Of a DNA stretch of 64,000 nucleotides, positions 1-8,708 are shown in pieces (position 1 is the stretch's first letter; each line of letters begins with the position of its first letter). This stretch comes from Halobacillus litoralis. Its GTDB lineage: Bacteria; Bacillota; Bacilli; Bacillales; Halobacillaceae. The notes beneath the pieces were generated by a model that worked only from the letters and a program-made list of their open reading frames with translations, searched no databases and was not told where the DNA came from. The translations under genes and the position numbers were made by a program. The stretch covers positions 3,218,001 to 3,282,000 of the forward strand of contig NZ_CP129016.1 in the NCBI RefSeq assembly GCF_020524085.2. The letters run 5' to 3'.

Positions 1-39
1 ATGATGCGGAAAGACCATTCTTTTATTGTAGAAAATATA

Positions 40-76
40 AAATACCCTCTGGCCTTCTACTGACCAGAGGGTATTT
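40..76. terminator. Intrinsic terminator of ktrC
   Basis: A 13-bp perfect stem (AAATACCCTCTGG at 40-52 with its complement at 64-76) lies just past the ktrC stop. It is A/T-rich on both sides, so it could act in both directions. Confidence 0.8.
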
Positions 77-86
77 CTTGTTCTTT

Positions 87-752
87 TTAATCTTCTAATA
101 CGAGGTTCTTTTCGAAACGACTAATATCCTTATCTGCTCCAATAACAATAAGCACGTCACTCTCTTTGATTTCTTCCGTGGCCATCGGGGATACAATCAC
201 ATCTTTCCCTCGTTTAATAGCAACAACGTTACATCCATACTCGGCACGGATATCAAGGTCTACAAGCGTTTGTCCGCCCATTTTGCTTCCAGCTTTCACT
301 TCGACGACACTATGGTCATCAGAAAGCTCGATATAATCTAGAATATTGTTGGATATGATGTTGTGAGCGATTCGTTTCCCCATGTCACGTTCGGGGTGAA
401 CGACTTGATCGGCTCCTATTTTATTGAGGATTTTCTCATGGTAATCATTTTGGGCTTTGACCGTAATCATTTTGATGCCCATTTCCTTCAATATTAATGT
501 CGTCAGCATGCTGGCCTGGATATTATCCCCGATGGCTACGATGACGTGGTCGATGTTGCGGAACCCGAGCTCTTTCAGCACATTTTCATCTGTAGAATCG
601 GCAATAACAGCGTGTGACGCGATATCACGGTATTCATTTACTTTATCTTCATCAAGGTCGAGGGCAAGAACTTCCATTCCCTCTCGGCTCAACTCACGGC
701 AGATGCTGCCTCCGAATCGGCCTAAACCAATGACAGCGAATTCTTTTTTCAT
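87..752 (-). CDS. ktrC: KtrC, cytosolic gating subunit of a K+ uptake channel
   Basis: The 221-residue protein has the size and sequence pattern of B. subtilis KtrC. An N-terminal RCK/TrkA-N Rossmann domain has the GLGRFG nucleotide motif at residues 9-14, and a C-terminal RCK_C domain starts near residue 135. In the family, an octameric ring binds ATP or ADP and gates a KtrB/KtrD membrane subunit; c-di-AMP binds the C-terminal domain and shuts uptake. The start is preceded by a G-rich ribosome site (GGGGG). No channel gene is adjacent, but a TrkH/Ktr channel is encoded at 49050-50411. K+ uptake is central to osmotic adjustment, which fits a halophile. The family call is firm; KtrC rather than KtrA rests on recalled similarity. 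Confidence 0.92.
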   Translation of the reverse strand: MKKEFAVIGLGRFGGSICRELSREGMEVLALDLDEDKVNEYRDIASHAVIADSTDENVLKELGFRNIDHVIVAIGDNIQASMLTTLILKEMGIKMITVKAQNDYHEKILNKIGADQVVHPERDMGKRIAHNIISNNILDYIELSDDHSVVEVKAGSKMGGQTLVDLDIRAEYGCNVVAIKRGKDVIVSPMATEEIKESDVLIVIGADKDISRFEKNLVLED

Positions 753-857
753 ACGTCAACCCCCAACTGTCTCGCAAAATCTATGCTTATTCTATCACAT
801 AAATCCCCACCTCAACATATAGATTCACCATATTCATCAAAGAAAAGATCTTCAACT

Positions 858-1409
858 AAAGCTCCCTTTTCTTGAAGACTCAGTTTCGAGACTTCGTTGA
901 GTGGATGGGGCTGCGGGGAATAACTCGCTTTCCGCGGGAGCGCGGTGAGCCTCCTCGGACTGCGTCCTGTGGGGTCTCACCATGCACTTTTTTCCCGCAG
1001 GAGTCTCGCCATTCCCCTCCGCCCCTTTGCTATATCAGTGTCTCGAAACCACTTCATGAATAATCAGCTATTCTATTTGATGAGAGTATAAGGAGAATAC
1101 TCCCAAGCCGAGGTACTTGAACCCTGAAAGCCTGATACAGAGCGTTTTATGCCTACAACAACCGCGATAGTGGAAGACCATCCAACTTTGGTAAAGGGGT
1201 TCGTTTACCCCCTCTTGGAATGGGGTGGTTGGGAAGCTGCGAGACTCCCGTGGGAGAAAGGAGATAGGCGAGATCCCGCAGGGCGTTAGCCAGAGGAAGC
1301 TCGCCACTCCCCCACAGGAAAGCGAGTAGCTACCCGACCACCCCTGACGCCCAACATAGCAACGAACCCCGGAAAAATCTCGAAACTGAGTCTTCCACAA
1401 TCCTGCCAT
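858..1409. repeat. Composite palindromic element, copy 1
   Basis: The element is bounded by perfect 18-bp inverted repeats, GAAGACTCAGTTTCGAGA at 874-891 and its complement at 1378-1395. Outer flanks shared with other copies are AAGCTCCC on the left and CCTGCCAT on the right. Domain I (about 882-1052) runs from GTTTCGAGAC to GTCTCGAAAC and folds into a long imperfect hairpin with an inner GGTGAG/CTCACC stem. Domain II (about 1196-1395) does the same between GGGGTTCGTT and AACGAACCCC. About 140 bp of less structured sequence links them. Short arginine-rich reading frames inside are by-products of the palindromes. The intrinsic terminator of cydB starts 32 bp past the right repeat. No transposase is present. 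Confidence 0.85.
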
Positions 1410-1426
1410 ATTCTTTAATAAAGAGA

Positions 1427-1458
1427 AAAAGCATAGAATCCGTAGATTCTATGCTTTT
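1427..1458 (-). terminator. Intrinsic terminator of cydAB
   Basis: A 14-bp stem with a CGTA loop (arms 1427-1440 and 1445-1458) is followed on the minus strand by a T-rich tract. It lies 13 bp past the cydB stop. Confidence 0.85.
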
Positions 1459-1470
1459 CAGGTAGCTCGA

Positions 1471-2484
1471 TTATTTTTTTCCTTTTACATAATCCGCATC
1501 GAATAGGAAGAGTCTCATTAAGAGAATGAGTGATGGAATCAATAATAACAGTCCTGCAATAAAGACGATGACCAAAGCGATGGCCATTGAGTCGTTGGTC
1601 ACACCACTCGTAATGGTAACGTAAGGATAAAGCAGGTACGGCAAGTGAGAAGCTCCGTAACCAAAGAAGGCTATGAAGAACTGAATCATGACAGCAACGA
1701 ACGCCCAGCCATAATACTTCCCTTGATATACGAGAAAGACAGCAATCATGAAAAAGGCTACGGATATCCCGAAGACCCACCATAATTCAATAGCCCTTTG
1801 AAAGTGATCCATATTTTGCTGGCTAAGTGCGATAAACGTCGTGAGACTTGCAATGATGGTCGGAGAACTCCAGAACAACGCGTATTTTCTGAGGATCTCG
1901 AGCGCTGGCTTATCCCCTGCCCGATTAGCATAATAGGTAAGGAACATGGCGCTGATATAAAGGACACTGACAATAGCAAGGAAAACGACACTCCAAGAGT
2001 AGGGACTTGAGATCAACTCTCCGTATAGTAGTTGCACACCGTTAGCCGTCTCTTCAATATATCCACCTTCGGATATCGTTAACGCCGTTGATAGAGAGGC
2101 CGGGATGAGCAATCCGGTCGCTCCATACAAGAACATATAAAGCGAGTTATCTTTTGAACCATAGTTCTCGAAAGCATAGAAAGATCCTCTAATAGCGAGT
2201 AGAACAATGGCGATGCTTCCCGGAATCAAAAGCGTTTGACCAAAATAATAAGCCATATCCGGAAAAAATCCGACAAGTCCTACGAAAAAGAAGACGAAAA
2301 ATACATTGGTCACTTCCCATACAGGCGATAAATAACGAGAGATCAGCTGGTTGATCAAATGATCTTTCTTCGTCATTCTCGCATAATAAGCGAAGAATCC
2401 AGCTCCAAAGTCGACAGAAGCGACGATTAAATACCCATAAAGGAAAAGCCATAGAACTGAAATACCAATCAATTCATAACTCAT
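1471..2484 (-). CDS. cydB: Cytochrome bd quinol oxidase subunit II (CydB)
   Basis: This 337-residue polytopic membrane protein, with about eight predicted helices, has the CydB N-terminus (WLFLYGYLIVASVDFGAG) and the length of Bacillus CydB/YthB. With CydA it forms the cytochrome bd oxidase, which oxidises quinol and reduces O2 to water at high affinity without pumping protons. Its start overlaps the cydA stop by 4 bp (ATGA), so the two are translationally coupled. No cydCD assembly genes follow directly; the ABC pair at 4666-8269 resembles drug exporters rather than CydCD. Confidence 0.93.
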   Translation of the reverse strand: MSYELIGISVLWLFLYGYLIVASVDFGAGFFAYYARMTKKDHLINQLISRYLSPVWEVTNVFFVFFFVGLVGFFPDMAYYFGQTLLIPGSIAIVLLAIRGSFYAFENYGSKDNSLYMFLYGATGLLIPASLSTALTISEGGYIEETANGVQLLYGELISSPYSWSVVFLAIVSVLYISAMFLTYYANRAGDKPALEILRKYALFWSSPTIIASLTTFIALSQQNMDHFQRAIELWWVFGISVAFFMIAVFLVYQGKYYGWAFVAVMIQFFIAFFGYGASHLPYLLYPYVTITSGVTNDSMAIALVIVFIAGLLLLIPSLILLMRLFLFDADYVKGKK

Positions 2485-3842
2485 ACGTCACCCTCCTTGC
2501 TTGCAGCGGCTGTCTGAGGATAACGATGTTCCAGTTCCAATTCAGCCGGTTTACCTTTGAAAATTTTCCGCAATGTGATGAGACATCCCATAGCCAGTAC
2601 AAGGTACACAGCTGCAAAAAGAATGAACATCGAGAATACATACGGAGAGGTTGTCGCCCCTTCTGCGACAGTCATGAAACCACGTAAAATCCATGGTTGG
2701 CGCCCTACTTCTGCGTAAATCCAACCAAACTCGATCGCAAACATGGTCAGAGGACCTGTAGCTACAATGCCCCATAACAGAAGCGGGTTGTATTCGTTCC
2801 ATCTTTTAAATTTCCAAAAAATGAGGAAAAGGAGCGAAATGCCGAGTGTGTAGAATCCGATGCTGACCATGAGGTCGAACATATAGTGGATCCATAGAGG
2901 CGGCCGTTCCTCTTCCGGTGTTTCATTTAACCCTTCAACCTCTGCATTAAAGTCTCCGTGTGCAAGAAAACTCAATGCGTTCGGAATCCGAATTGCATTT
3001 TCAACTTCATTATTTTCATTCAAAGTACCGAAGACAACAAGGTCCGCACCTTCTTCTGTCTCAAAATGCCATTCTCCCGCCGCCAATTTTTCCGGCTGGT
3101 ACTCAGCAAGGAATTTGGCAGAAAAGTCGCCAGCAACAGCTGTTAGAATCGCAAATAGAAACGTCATCGTTACCGTCAGCTTCAATGCTTTTTTATGATA
3201 TAACGAACCTTTTTTAACGAGAATGATGAACGCCGCAATACCAGCAAGTACAGCAGCAGCTGTTAAATAAGAAGAGGAAATGACGTGAAACACCTTCGTC
3301 GGGGTCGCAGGGTTAAACATCGCTGCCAGTGGGTCAACGGCTGTAAAGCGACCGTCCTCCATTTCAAAACCTTGGGGTGTGTTCATAAAAGAGTTGACTG
3401 TAGTTATGAAAAGAGCAGACAACGTACCACCAATGACCACGGGAATGGATAAGATCCAGTGGTAGATCGGCTTCTTGAAACGGTCCCATGTATATAAATA
3501 AATGCCAAGGAATATCGCTTCAAAGAAAAACGCGAACGTTTCCATGAAAAGCGGTAACGCAATGACATTCCCCGCCAACTGCATAAAACTTGGCCAAATC
3601 AATGATAACTGCAAACCAATAGCCGTACCTGTTACAACTCCGACAGCTACTGTAATCGTGTAGCCACGCGCCCAACGTCGGGCAAGCAATGTATAGTGTG
3701 GATCTTTTTTCTTTATTCCGATGAGCTCGGCAATCGATACGAGCACAGGAACACCGACTCCAAGTGTCGCGAAAATCGCATGGAAAAGCAGCGTCATAGC
3801 CGTTAGTGCCCGGCTCACTTCAACGGTTTCAAAACCAAACAT
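2481..3842 (-). CDS. cydA: Cytochrome bd quinol oxidase subunit I (CydA)
   Basis: This 453-residue membrane subunit binds the haems and oxidises quinol. The likely haem b595 ligand is His21 (LLFHAIFATLG). A second His lies in KVFHVISSSY, and the bd signature GRQPW is at residues 380-384. The quinol loop is the short type usual in Firmicutes, and the length is close to the roughly 440-residue YthA class of Bacillus. The start has a strong ribosome site (TAGGGGGAAC). cydB follows with a 4-bp overlap. An 18-bp Rex-like operator about 90 bp upstream suggests derepression when NADH/NAD+ rises. Whether it is orthologous to cydA or ythA of B. subtilis cannot be settled here. Confidence 0.93.
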   Translation of the reverse strand: MFGFETVEVSRALTAMTLLFHAIFATLGVGVPVLVSIAELIGIKKKDPHYTLLARRWARGYTITVAVGVVTGTAIGLQLSLIWPSFMQLAGNVIALPLFMETFAFFFEAIFLGIYLYTWDRFKKPIYHWILSIPVVIGGTLSALFITTVNSFMNTPQGFEMEDGRFTAVDPLAAMFNPATPTKVFHVISSSYLTAAAVLAGIAAFIILVKKGSLYHKKALKLTVTMTFLFAILTAVAGDFSAKFLAEYQPEKLAAGEWHFETEEGADLVVFGTLNENNEVENAIRIPNALSFLAHGDFNAEVEGLNETPEEERPPLWIHYMFDLMVSIGFYTLGISLLFLIFWKFKRWNEYNPLLLWGIVATGPLTMFAIEFGWIYAEVGRQPWILRGFMTVAEGATTSPYVFSMFILFAAVYLVLAMGCLITLRKIFKGKPAELELEHRYPQTAAASKEGDV

Positions 3843-3928
3843 CTTTGTTCCCCCTAACTAAAATCGGTCACTACTATCGTTAGTATAATGCGTGAAAACG
3901 GTTCATGGTTAGATGGTTGTTGACGATT

Positions 3929-3946
3929 TTGTGACATCCTTCACAA
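3929..3946. promoter_or_regulatory. Rex-type redox operator upstream of cydAB
   Basis: The 18-bp dyad TTGTGACATCCTTCACAA matches the Rex consensus TTGTGAANNNNTTCACAA at all but one specified position. Rex is the NADH-sensing repressor of cyd and fermentation genes in Gram-positive bacteria. The site is 87 bp upstream of the cydA start. Binding is inferred. Confidence 0.75.
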
Positions 3947-4077
3947 AGTGTCTGTTTTATGAAGATGGTACCCGATTTCCTTGTGGTTGTCGAACGTTAT
4001 GCCTACATCTCTTCTTCCCCGTTGGTCATTCAATTTAACGTGCGAATGCAGATAACCAGCACACCACTTCTACCATT

Positions 4078-4618
4078 AAAACTCCCTTTACGTGAAGACT
4101 CAGTTTCGAGACGTTTGTGTGATTTTAGGGGCTACGGGAAAAGGTTCGCTTTCCATGGGGCGGGCGCTGAGCCTCCTCAGGCTACGCCTTCCGGGGTCTC
4201 ACCTGTCCCACACGTCCCATAGGAGTCTCACCGTTTCCCTCCGCCCCTTCGCCAAGGAAGATTCTCGAAACCACTCCTAAAAAGGCAGCTCGTATGATTA
4301 TGGGAGTGGATGCCTAGTACACCTCAACAGTACGTTAAAGCTTGATCCACAGCGCTTTACACCTCTAACAGTTGGATAGTGGAAGAACCGTCCAACTTGG
4401 TACAAGGGTTCGTTTCTCCCTTACATCGAAAGGGGTGGTTGGGAAGCTGCGAGACTCCCGCGGGAATGGATGGACTGGCAAGACCCCACACTGCGAAGCA
4501 CGAGGAGGCTTGCCGTCATCCCCGCAGGAAAGCGAGTAGCTTCCCGATCACCCCTGACGCCCAACATAGCAAAGATCCAAGGAAACATCTCGAAATCGAG
4601 TCTTCCACAAACCTGCTA
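4078..4618. repeat. Composite palindromic element, copy 2
   Basis: It has the same layout as copy 1: inverted repeat GAAGACTCAGTTTCGAGA at 4094-4111, and TCTCGAAATCGAGTCTTC at 4588-4605. Domain I belongs to a second sequence subtype, with GGGAAA..CCATGGG arms in place of GGGGAAT..CCGCGGG; the opposite arm changes to match (TTTCCC, CCCATAGG). The central loop changes from GGAC/GTCC to AGGC/GCCT. The terminator of the ABC operon starts 24 bp past its right repeat. Confidence 0.83.
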
Positions 4619-4628
4619 TTTAGTTAAA

Positions 4629-4661
4629 CAAAAAAGACACCGGAATCCGGTGTCTTTTTTG
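4629..4661 (-). terminator. Intrinsic terminator of the ABC exporter operon
   Basis: A 15-bp perfect stem (4629-4643 with 4647-4661, loop AAT) has A and T runs at its ends and lies 5 bp past the stop of the downstream ABC gene. Confidence 0.85.
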
Positions 4662-4665
4662 AGAA

Positions 4666-6498
4666 TTATATAGCATCGAGCATTTGGAACTGGGCTTTTA
4701 CAAGGTCGTAGTACTCGCCTTCCTGGTCCATCAATTCATCATGCGAACCTTGCTCAAGGATGCGTCCGTTTTCCAGAACGAAAATATTGTCCGCTTCTCG
4801 TATGGTCGATAAACGGTGCGCGATCATGATCGCTGTTCGTCCTTTGAGAAGTTTACGGAGCGCCTGCTGGATTTTCAGCTCTGTTTCGGTATCGATACTA
4901 GCGGTTGCTTCATCTAAAATTAGAATTCTTGGATTGGCAAGAAGCGCGCGGGCGAAGGACAAGAGCTGTCGTTCACCGGCGGAAAGGATATTTCCGCGTT
5001 CTTCTACTTCTGTTTCATATCCATTGTTCAATCGCTGGATAAAGTCATCGGCTCCAACGACTTTCGCTGCTTCGATGACTTCTTCATTGGAAGCATCCGG
5101 ACGGCCGAAGCGGATGTTTTCCATGATCGTTCCTGAGAAAATGAAGGTATCCTGGAGGACGACACTGATTTGCTGACGCACACTATCAATTGTGGCATCT
5201 TTCAAGTCTACCCCATCGATTTTGACAGCTCCCTTAGTCGGATCATAAAAGCGGCTGATCAAGTTCGCAATCGTCGATTTACCTGAACCGGTATGACCGA
5301 CAAGGGCGACGGTCTCGCCTTCCTTCATTTCAAGGTTAATATCGTGTAGAGCGATGCGTTTGGAATCATACGCGAATTGAACATGATCAAATTCAATGCG
5401 GCCCCGCATATCTTTCAGTTCAATCGCATCTTTCTTCTCTTCGACGTTCGGTTCCTCATCCAGAAATTCAAAGATTCTTTCAGAAGCAGCCATCGCCATC
5501 AGGAGCTGGTTATACATCTGTCCCAAACGGGAGATCGGCTCCCAGAACATGCCAAGGAAGAAAGCGAACATAACAAAGTCACCTACTTCGATACTTGACT
5601 GCAAGATTAAATGGGCACCATATGCGATGAGTATGACCGTTCCGACCGCATTACTCATTTCAACGAATGGGCGGAACATGGCACTTTTCTTTGAAGCTGT
5701 GTTCCAGGATTGGAAGTTATCCGTATTCACACCATTGAAGTACTCTGTATTTTCTTTTTCCTGAGAGAAAGATTGAGTAATCCGAATCCCCTGGAGGCTT
5801 TCATTCAAGTGCGAATTCAATTTAGACTGTTGAATCCGGACATTCTGCCAGGAGCGGCGGATGTTACGTCGCAGTTTTGTTGAGATATAGAACATGAGCG
5901 GCAGGATGACGAGGATCGCCAGCGCCAGTTTTGGACTGAAAACTAATAGAATGACGACAATTCCAGTCAACATGACGACATCCATCAGCAGGTTGATGAT
6001 TCCATTCGTGAACAATTCCTGCAGGGAATTGATGTCGTTCATGATCCGGACAAGGATTGAACCTGCGGACCTCGAGTCGAAAAACTTATGAGAAAGTCTT
6101 TGGACGTGGGAAAACAAGTGCTGCCTCAAGTCATAAATCACATTCTGTCCGAGGATGTTCACATATTTAATTCTAAGTGCATTACCGATATAACTGAGTA
6201 AATACATGATGGCAATGCCAACCACGAGTTGGATTAATAGATTGGTGTCCCCTTCAGCAATCGCAATGTCAATCGCTACTTGACCAATTAATACGGGAAC
6301 AACCAGCCTCACAATGGTGGAAATGAGCATCGCAATGATGGCAACGGGCAGCAATGTTTTGGCATAGGGCTTCAAGTACGTAAGCAGCCGCCACATTTGA
6401 GCCCAGTTGAACGGCTTTTCGATCGCCTGGTCCTGCGTATATTTAAATCGATTCAAATGAGTGCTCGTTTCTGGTTCATGCTTTGGTTTGCGAGCCAT
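4666..6498 (-). CDS. ABC exporter half-transporter, consensus Walker B subunit
   Basis: This 610-residue protein has an N-terminal six-helix exporter domain and a C-terminal nucleotide-binding domain: Walker A GHTGSGKST, signature LSAGE in place of LSGGQ, Walker B ILILDEATASID with the catalytic Glu. It is the second gene of a pair, 13 bp after its partner. The partner has a canonical LSGGQ but Asp in place of the catalytic Glu, so together they would form one active and one degenerate ATP site, as in BmrCD, LmrCD and TM287/288. Lengths fit YfiB/YfiC-like or BmrCD-like pairs. Multidrug or lipid export is the usual family role; the substrate is unknown. Confidence 0.88.
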   Translation of the reverse strand: MARKPKHEPETSTHLNRFKYTQDQAIEKPFNWAQMWRLLTYLKPYAKTLLPVAIIAMLISTIVRLVVPVLIGQVAIDIAIAEGDTNLLIQLVVGIAIMYLLSYIGNALRIKYVNILGQNVIYDLRQHLFSHVQRLSHKFFDSRSAGSILVRIMNDINSLQELFTNGIINLLMDVVMLTGIVVILLVFSPKLALAILVILPLMFYISTKLRRNIRRSWQNVRIQQSKLNSHLNESLQGIRITQSFSQEKENTEYFNGVNTDNFQSWNTASKKSAMFRPFVEMSNAVGTVILIAYGAHLILQSSIEVGDFVMFAFFLGMFWEPISRLGQMYNQLLMAMAASERIFEFLDEEPNVEEKKDAIELKDMRGRIEFDHVQFAYDSKRIALHDINLEMKEGETVALVGHTGSGKSTIANLISRFYDPTKGAVKIDGVDLKDATIDSVRQQISVVLQDTFIFSGTIMENIRFGRPDASNEEVIEAAKVVGADDFIQRLNNGYETEVEERGNILSAGERQLLSFARALLANPRILILDEATASIDTETELKIQQALRKLLKGRTAIMIAHRLSTIREADNIFVLENGRILEQGSHDELMDQEGEYYDLVKAQFQMLDAI

Positions 6499-6511
6499 GG
6501 TCTCCCTCCTT

Positions 6512-8269
6512 TTATGAAATGTTAGATGTCTTTAAAATTTTTTCTTTATCCTGATATTGAATATCGTAAATTCGTTGATACGGTCCACCATTCGTAAGAA
6601 GGTACTCATGCACGCCACGTTCCTTGACGGCTCCGTCTTCTAGTACGATGATTTCATCAGCGTGTTTTAAGGAAGAGATACGGTGAGCGATGATGAATGT
6701 CGTACGACCTCTCATCACTTCCTGAAGCGCTTTTTGAATCTTGAATTCGGTTTCCATGTCAACCGCAGACGTAGCATCATCCAGTACAAGAATAGCTGGA
6801 TCAATGAGAATCGCACGGGCAATGGCAATCCGCTGCTTTTGTCCGCCGGAAAGTCCCATTCCACGCTCCCCTAAAAGGGTGTCATAGCCATCTGGCATCT
6901 CCATGATAAATTCATGAGCCTGTGCCCTCTTGGCAGCATCGATGACATCTTCAATCGTCGCGTCAGGATTACCGTATGCGATATTTTCTTTTATGGTCGT
7001 TGAGAAAAGGAACGACTCTTGTAAAACAAAGCCGATGTTTTTGCGCAGACTTTTCAATCCATAATCTTGAACCGGACGACCATCGACGAGGACTTCCCCT
7101 TTTTCGGGTTCGTAAAAACGGGTGATCAATTGGGTGATACTCGTTTTTCCTGAGCCTGTCGCTCCAATCAGTCCGATTGTTTTTCCGGGAGGAGCATCAA
7201 AGCTTATATCTTTCAAAGCAGAATCGTCATCTTCAACATAAGTAAGTGTGACATCCTTGAATGTCACATGGCCTTGCAAACGATCTTGATGAATCGCTGC
7301 GTCCTTCTCACTTATTTCTTCCTCTGCTTCTAAAATTTCAAGCAACCGTTCACCAGAAGCTTTTGCCTGAGAGAAAAGGTTAATGACGAAACCTAAGTTC
7401 ATTAGAGGGCCAAGAATATACCAAACCAGACTGAAAAAGGCCACCAATTCCCCTAACTGCATCGTGTTGTTCATAACCATGTACCCGCCGTAGGCAAGCA
7501 AGGCTACAACCGATACGTTGCCGATGAACTCCATCAATGGAAAATAACGCGCCCATATGTTGGATGTCGTAATGAATTTGGATCGGTAATCCTCACTTCT
7601 GTTCGAAAAACGCCCGATCTCAAAATTTTCCCTGGATAGGGATTTGACCGTATTCATTCCGCTGATGTTTTCCTGTACACGTGTGTTCAACTTCCCGAAA
7701 GACTTACGGATTTTACGGAAGGCCGGGTGAACTTTGCGGTCGAACCGATAGATCACAACAGCAAGAAATGGCATCGCCGCCATCGTGACAAGAGCAAGTG
7801 GAATGGAGAAATAAAACATGACGCTCAAGCTGATCACAATCAAAAGGAAGATTCGGATCAGTTCCGAGAACCCAAAGGAAAGGAAAAAACGAAACCCTTC
7901 CACATCTGCCGTCAATCTCGACATCAAATCGCCTGTCTTGGCATTGTCGTAATAACGGAAAGGCAGCCGCTGCAACTTTTTATACAACTCGTCACGAAGA
8001 GTGTACACGGATCGTATGCCGAAGAAGTCCCCTAAATACTGATGAAAATATGTAGCGAACCCTTTGATGATCATGAGTGCGATAAATGCGATACATATAT
8101 AAGGAATGAGACGATACTCTTCCGCGAGAACAACATCATCGATGGTGATCTTTAATACGATTGGATAAACAACGGTAATGATGGTTACGAAGAATAATGA
8201 AAACAGAGACCAAAAGAAAAAATTTCGATATGGCAAGTAAAAGGCCTTTAGTTTTTTAAACGTATCCAA
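6512..8269 (-). CDS. ABC exporter half-transporter, degenerate-site subunit
   Basis: This 585-residue membrane-fused ABC protein is the first gene of the pair. The exporter domain spans about residues 10-310. The ATPase domain has Walker A GATGSGKTS, signature LSGGQKQR and Walker B ILVLDDATSAVD, where Asp replaces the catalytic Glu. That substitution marks the non-hydrolysing site of heterodimeric exporters. The second gene follows after 13 bp, so they are co-transcribed. The roughly 440 bp upstream, up to the divergent mscS gene, should hold the promoter; none is convincing. Confidence 0.88.
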   Translation of the reverse strand: MDTFKKLKAFYLPYRNFFFWSLFSLFFVTIITVVYPIVLKITIDDVVLAEEYRLIPYICIAFIALMIIKGFATYFHQYLGDFFGIRSVYTLRDELYKKLQRLPFRYYDNAKTGDLMSRLTADVEGFRFFLSFGFSELIRIFLLIVISLSVMFYFSIPLALVTMAAMPFLAVVIYRFDRKVHPAFRKIRKSFGKLNTRVQENISGMNTVKSLSRENFEIGRFSNRSEDYRSKFITTSNIWARYFPLMEFIGNVSVVALLAYGGYMVMNNTMQLGELVAFFSLVWYILGPLMNLGFVINLFSQAKASGERLLEILEAEEEISEKDAAIHQDRLQGHVTFKDVTLTYVEDDDSALKDISFDAPPGKTIGLIGATGSGKTSITQLITRFYEPEKGEVLVDGRPVQDYGLKSLRKNIGFVLQESFLFSTTIKENIAYGNPDATIEDVIDAAKRAQAHEFIMEMPDGYDTLLGERGMGLSGGQKQRIAIARAILIDPAILVLDDATSAVDMETEFKIQKALQEVMRGRTTFIIAHRISSLKHADEIIVLEDGAVKERGVHEYLLTNGGPYQRIYDIQYQDKEKILKTSNIS

Positions 8270-8409
8270 AGGTTTTCCTCCTTCTTATTTTTTAACGTAA
8301 TATTAAATATATCGGGTTACGAAATAAATATCTACCCATTTGCAATAATTTTTAAAATTTTCTATCTAGAGGATGATTTTCCCTCATACAAAAGTTGTAG
8401 ATGAGTCTT

Positions 8410-8519
8410 TTGTTTCATATAGGGGCAGGGTTTGATCTTAAAAGCGTTCCAGGTTGTGTGACGGGATTGGTCGGGAGAGAGAAAAGCGTTCACTATCCTA
8501 CCAATAAAATATGAAACAA
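8410..8519. other. Intergenic region with long-range inverted repeat
   Basis: The 439-bp gap between the divergent ABC operon and mscS holds an 11-bp perfect inverted repeat, TTGTTTCATAT at 8410-8420 and ATATGAAACAA at 8509-8519. The roughly 90 bp between them contain the direct repeat AAAAGCGTTC twice. It could be a small structured RNA or a looped regulatory region. I see no open frame with a ribosome site here. Confidence 0.35.
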
Positions 8520-8708
8520 CTTCTTTCAGTCACTTTAAAATTATGATTGACACTCTTCATTCTTGTGCCGCTCCTGCCACCTCATTCCACCCCTTCATTT
8601 AATTGGTATGAAAAGAAAATTCGTGTCTTTATATGTAAAATGTTGAATTCTCCTGTCAGATTCCGCTATTCTAATAGAGGAGACTGGAAGTTGGAAAGGA
8701 GTTTATTG

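Noticed and set aside
872..1063. Arg/Pro-rich frame inside element copy 1, with similar ones in the other copies (for example 28728-28946 and 63674-63859)
   Set aside because: These are translations of the palindromic repeat, lack ribosome sites, and the same DNA is read on both strands in different copies.
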